From Emydura subglobosa (taxonomy: Eukaryota; Chordata; Testudines; Chelidae), in the NCBI GenBank assembly GCA_007922225.1, contig ML680098.1, forward strand, positions 2,542,001 through 2,606,000: DNA of 64,000 nt, in the 5' to 3' direction. The stretch's first letter is position 1, and each line of letters opens with the position of its first letter. Made by a program: the position numbers and the translations under genes. Shown here in pieces: positions 59,644 through 64,000 of this stretch. The notes beneath the pieces were generated by a model that saw only the letters and a list, made by a program, of their open reading frames with translations, made no database searches and had not been told where the DNA came from.

Positions 59644-61921
59644 CTAACAGCCTAGAGAAAGGTCGTTCCTTTTCTAACTCAATCACCTAGAGAGAATAAG
59701 GAATCCCAGATAAGCAGATATGATCTAAGTGGGAAGAGAGTGATTGGGGAAAAGCAAGATTGGCCAGTGGAGGGGTGGAATCAACAGACCAACCATACAG
59801 AATGGAGAGTAATCTACTACTGGCCAAGGGCAGTAGCTAATTACTGGCCCCTTGCAGCAATATGGGAATGCAGGAGCAAATGTATACCTCTTACAGTCAT
59901 ACGATTCGTTCCCCATTGTGCTCCTGAAACAGTGCAACTATGAGCTTCCTCTTCCTCAGGGCAGATGTGGGGTTACTATGCAGCCTTTAGAAGCTGAGTA
60001 CAGGCAACAGATCACTAAAAAATTGTATTAATGGTTCCTGCTTATGAACATTTAAATTACTTATGATAATCCTGCTTCTGTTTTGTATGGTATAAACAGC
60101 AGCTATGATAATCTCACATTATTTATGATGCTATCGTTCATTCATAGACGTGTTAAAGTATCATATTAGCATGTACGTTCTGGCCAGCTTGATTTGTTGA
60201 TGGACAAAGGAACAACAGGGTTACATCTTTTAACTTAATTGCCAGATTTACATTTTTACCTTAATTGTTTATTGTACTGTAATTTGCTTTCATTATGTTG
60301 TACAGCAGCCCAAGTGTCTTGGGAGGGGGACGCTTTATGAATACAATTATAGGATGCTAATTATTAATGATTATTAATAAGCTTTAGTCACAAATCATGG
60401 TTACAGAATCATCCCATATATGAGCTAGATGAGCCATAGACAGGTTTTAACCCCCTGCTTGGTTTCATATCATAGCTAGATAGACAATGGGTCATCATGT
60501 CCAGCTTGGAAATAAAAGAAAACCTGAAGGTGGGTACGTAGCAGGCATGTGCAGGGGGGTGGTCATGCAAATGGCAAGTGCAAGGGGGCCTAGGAACAGA
60601 TCGTATTGCCTCAAACATGCTTTGGTTCCACATCAGAGATGATGGTATCGGAGGTGGGGGTCTTGGTACCTCCGTGGAGATGGTGTTCCCTGTGGCAAGC
60701 CCACAGGAGAGATGGCACCAATAAGACGACTTCAGCGCAGCGAAGATATTGTTGTCACTGGTGAGACCTCGCTACCACTTCAGGGAGGGAGGGAAGGTTA
60801 GTATTGGGAGCTCATTTTGAGGACTCAGTGCCTGAAGCGAGAAGGTAAAGCCTCTTTGTGAAGCTTTTGAGCCTACACAGATTTAAAGGGAGCCATGCTC
60901 AGCAAGAACAGCCTGGCTGACCCATATGCCCCTCATCTTTTTCCATTCTTGACAAAACCACAACCGTATATTCACCTCTTAAACAAGTCTGTGTTGCTTA
61001 GTCCTGGAGTTCTATTGGCAGCACGCTATGACATCAGATTGTGTCATACAAGCATAAAATGTGGCAGGGATGATGAACTGACTCTCCATCACTTTGCTTG
61101 CCAAGAAGATGTATGTGAATGTACAGAAAGGGTCAGTTTAAGGCTTGTGTATTTCCACTTATTCAATTAGAAACTGTTCATAAATCAAGTTATGTCCATG
61201 TATTTACTTGATCAGACATACTATTATTATTTCATTTAACCCAGAGTTAACCCTTTATGGCTATGAGGCTCAATTACTGTAATTTCCATCCACTGATGCT
61301 CATCTGCTGGTAGTAGATTGGTGCAGAATGCAGCAACTTGCCTGCTGACACATTTGAGGCATGGTGAGATGAATACCTGATATATAGGTTAATCATGTGC
61401 TAGTAAAAGAAAGGTATACCGGTAACTAAAGCTGAAAGCAACAGCCCATATCAAGATTTTAAAGGTCACTTTGGGTTAAAAGAAAATACTGGGGAGCTAC
61501 TATAGAATGTCACTTATAATAACCAATGCAATAGAGACTAAGCTGGAATTCTATGCTCTGCAGAATAATTAGTGCCAGCTTCCTGTTACAACTCTAAAAG
61601 CAACAGCTGTTAATTCATCTTAAAAGCCCTTCAGAGAATCTCTCCTTACATAGAAATTTTAAGTACATTAATAGCTGCTGGCCTCCACCAGACTGCAAAT
61701 CACAAGTACCACTGTTTGTGTATACAATCAACATTTGATTTAATCATATTGTTGCAAAATAAGCTGCCCAACCATAACACTGAATACTGTTTAGGTGCAA
61801 AATAAATAAAAAGCATATACTGTCCTTTTCATCTAAGGATTTAATACAGCTTTGCAACACTAATTAACCTTCAAAGCCCCACCGTAACCTAATTAAGTAG
61901 TATTAATATATACCAATTTGT
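59644..61921. other. AT-rich stretch without recognised repeats
   Basis: Frames reach 91 codons without domains. 60000-60400 is repeat-poor with AATTATTAATGATTATTAAT (60358-60377) and several TTAATT words; it is a candidate regulatory element. Confidence 0.4.
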
Positions 61922-62590
61922 TTATCCAAGGTCACAAAGCAAATTAGTGGTAGAGCTGAAAATAGGTGCCCAGTGTGGCGAGGTGGGCCTGTTTGGCCCC
62001 ATGGGTCTGCGCTCCTTTCAACTACGCCTTCAACTGCGCTCCCTTCAACGCTGAGTCGGAGCAGGGGGGTGGAGGGGCCAGTCCCGCTCTCTACCCCGGA
62101 CCCCAACCCAGGGACCCTGCAAAGAGTAGCCTCAAACAGCTTAGTCCATGTACTGTCGCCTGCCCGCGGCCCCCCTGCTTGTGGTCCTCCTTCAGGCTTT
62201 CGGGGCCAGCATCCCCCAGCCTTGCCTGAACGGGCTTCCCCTTAACTCCCGTGGTTGGGTGCTGTCACAACATCCACCCTAGCTACAAGTCTTGTAGCCG
62301 TGCCGCTCTGCTCCTCCACTAGCTCCCTGCCTTGTAGCAGCTCTGCTCCACTCCGCTTCACTCCTCCACTCAACTCCCCCTCAGCTGCCCCTGCCTGCCT
62401 GAAACAGAGGCTTCTACCTGCTGTGGCAAGCTCCTTAATTGGCTTCAGGTGCCCCAATTAACCTGGAGTAACCCTGGCTGTGTTACCCAGGGAACAGGGA
62501 TTTGGTACGCCTGGGGCTGATACATATGCCTTCCAGCACCCTCCGATAGCCGTCAGGGCTGGCCCCGTCACACCAGATTCTGGATTCCTT
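61922..62590 (-). mobile_element. MIR-like SINE split by an LTR
   Basis: CCAAGGTCACAAAGCAAATT (61927-61946) and AGTGGTAGAGCTGAAAATAG match antisense MIR. The match stops at 61973 and appears to resume after the LTR as CCAGATTCTGGATTCC (62573-62588), the segment that normally follows in MIR. The two pieces would join to a continuous SINE if 61974-62572 and one copy of CCAG were absent. Confidence 0.7.
61974..62572. mobile_element. Solo LTR inserted in a SINE, CCAG target duplication
   Basis: The LTR is 599 bp, starts TGTGGCGAGG and ends CCCCGTCACA, giving near-perfect inverted ends. CCAG occurs immediately before (61970-61973) and after it (62573-62576), a 4-bp target duplication seen with Gypsy-type and some retroviral integrases. 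It is much GC-richer than its surroundings (for example GCCCGCGGCCCCCCTG near 62162-62177). No coding parts of a retroelement flank it. The 87- and 90-codon frames inside are composition effects. Orientation is not decided by an obvious polyadenylation signal. Confidence 0.8.
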
Positions 62591-64000
62591 CTTGTAGTCG
62601 TCATCATCATGGCAAATCCCAAAGGGACATTGCTTCCTTGGAGACTGAGCACCACCTGGATTGATCTCTAGCTAGATCTTTAAGGTGGTTTAGCTGAATT
62701 GTCAGTGTATGTCCATCATTGACACTTTTCATGCCACTGAAGCTTTTGGTGATCACGTGATCATCAGCTGTGAAGCAGCATTCCTTGGTATGCATGCTTT
62801 GGAATTTATTGGTCTTCCATCCTAATATATCCCTACTAAGAAAGCTACCAAAACTGAACCAGTGATGATGGATGGGGGTACTGGGTTCAGCTTTGAATAT
62901 CCTAATTTCCTACCTTGCTTTCCTACCTAACTACTGAAGAACAGTGAAGCAAATCCTCCTCTCATTTATCTCCCCTTCGCCCAGTAGGGAGAATTTACCA
63001 CCAAGAGTTATGCTGAAAAGTTTTTTTGTTTTTTTTAAACTACTATCTTTATATTCAACTAGTTTATTAGAAATTGCCTTAACTTTCAAGGTCTTCTACT
63101 CTTTTCCATGTCCCAATGTTCAATGCAATAATCCTCAACCTGTATTTCTTTCGTGAGCACACATTCTTTTGGCCCGTTCCAAAGAGAATAACTGGAAACA
63201 GAACAGATCAATAATTTCCAAAGAACGGAACACTATTGCTGAGTGAAAATAGGAATAAGCCACTGTACTCTTCAAAAGGGCAGAGCAAGATTAGAGAATA
63301 TGAACCTGATTTTGATCTCCTTTATACCAACATCTTTCTAACATCAATGGAATTACTTCTGGTTTACACATGTATGAATCCTTGAGTAAGAGAGATTTTC
63401 TAGACAATATTGTTCTCACTCCATCTCTATTCCTTCCCTTAAAAGAAATCACTTCTAGAGCTGGCCAGCCTAAATGCCTCATAAATTAAGGGAATTATTT
63501 AAATCACCAGATCTGGTCCCTCCTGGCTTCTCTAACAAGTCTGTATTTAGGACAACCAGCTGTGGGCTTTGCTGCAGTCAGGGAGACTGCTCTGCCAATC
63601 CTGGGATTGGGTGTCTACACCCCATTGCAGTTTAATTAAAACTTGTTTATGTGTTTAATTACCCCCAGAGTCTGGCTAGTAGAGGCATTCAGCATATGCA
63701 TCCAGGATTAACTCACTGTTCATGTTTAGTGATGGTTGAAACTTTTGAACAGTACACTTTTCCACGTGAAAATGCAATTGCCTCAATCCTGAAGTGTATT
63801 ACAGGAATGTGTTAATTCTGATGACTTTTTTTTTAAATGAGAAAAGTCAGTGACTCATTTTGATTTTCTTGTTTATTTATCTAAAGCCAAAATTTTCATT
63901 TCAACTTTTATATTATATAAAATTAATAGTTTAATATTCTATTATATTAATATAAAAAGTCTAAATTAAACAATTCAATGTTATTGAAGCAAAACAATTT
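62591..64000. other. Non-coding stretch to window end
   Basis: No gene or repeat body recognised. AT content is very high after 63800 (TATTATATAA, ATTATATTAATATAAAA words). Confidence 0.5.

Noticed and set aside
61966..62245. Overlapping 87- and 90-codon frames in GC-rich DNA, as if a CpG-island first exon
   Set aside because: Lies inside the LTR delimited by TGTGGCGAGG...CCCCGTCACA and CCAG duplication, so the GC content belongs to the LTR.
1..64000. CRISPR arrays, operons or other prokaryotic features
   Set aside because: SINEs, LINEs and LTRs show a vertebrate nuclear genome; no regularly spaced repeats.

Overview
The window looks like about 64 kb of AT-rich, non-coding vertebrate DNA, most likely from a turtle. 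The repeat set supports this: CR1 LINE 3' ends, a PIF/Harbinger transposon of the kind common in turtle genomes, short MITEs ending in GTCTACACT-like inverted repeats, MIR/CORE-SINE remnants, and LTRs resembling ones I recall from turtle assemblies. The species call is inference from remembered repeat families, not from a search. I recognise no host protein-coding exon, tRNA, rRNA or CRISPR array. The longest open frames are 140 to 168 codons and are either transposon remnants or unassigned. The window could be intergenic or lie inside a large intron; the sequence does not decide this.

Layout. 1-1925: nothing recognised. 1930-6444: LTR-like pieces, two of them in opposite orientation, followed by a decayed Harbinger element with a Myb/SANT-like gene (+) and a transposase gene (-) pointing at each other. 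7150-10930: L1-like LINE wreck, AT-rich unclassified repeats, two MIR-type SINEs. 12171-12525: degenerate minisatellite. 14335-14620: MITE. 15385-17110: a second LINE wreck with several reading-frame pieces of a reverse transcriptase. 17578-18523: LTR. 18525-24550: mostly unassigned. 24633-25125: LTR; 25735-26425: composite palindromic repeat. 26430-30100: mostly unassigned AT-rich DNA. 30425-31431: well-delimited solo LTR. 32003-32235 and 41375-41570: CR1 3' ends. 33437-34190: LTR-like. 35-40 kb: many small palindromes. 41040-43660: three MITEs. 44850-45715: LTR. 51165-51445: MITE. 54440-55808: the best-preserved LINE, a CR1 with a reverse transcriptase remnant. 55981-56666: LTR-like. 56966-57160: CR1 3' end. 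61974-62572: solo LTR that splits a MIR-like SINE, with a 4-bp target duplication.

No genes here work together in a pathway. All recognisable coding sequence belongs to mobile elements, and all of it is broken by stops, frameshifts or lost catalytic residues. The features most worth a second look are the nested LTR-in-SINE insertion, the solo LTR with its internal promoter and polyadenylation signals, the convergent two-gene Harbinger wreck, a dispersed set of imperfect palindromes often centred on TTGACTTCAATGG-like sequence, the minisatellite, and several repeat-free AT-rich stretches that could be conserved regulatory DNA. I did not find a previously undescribed biological system.
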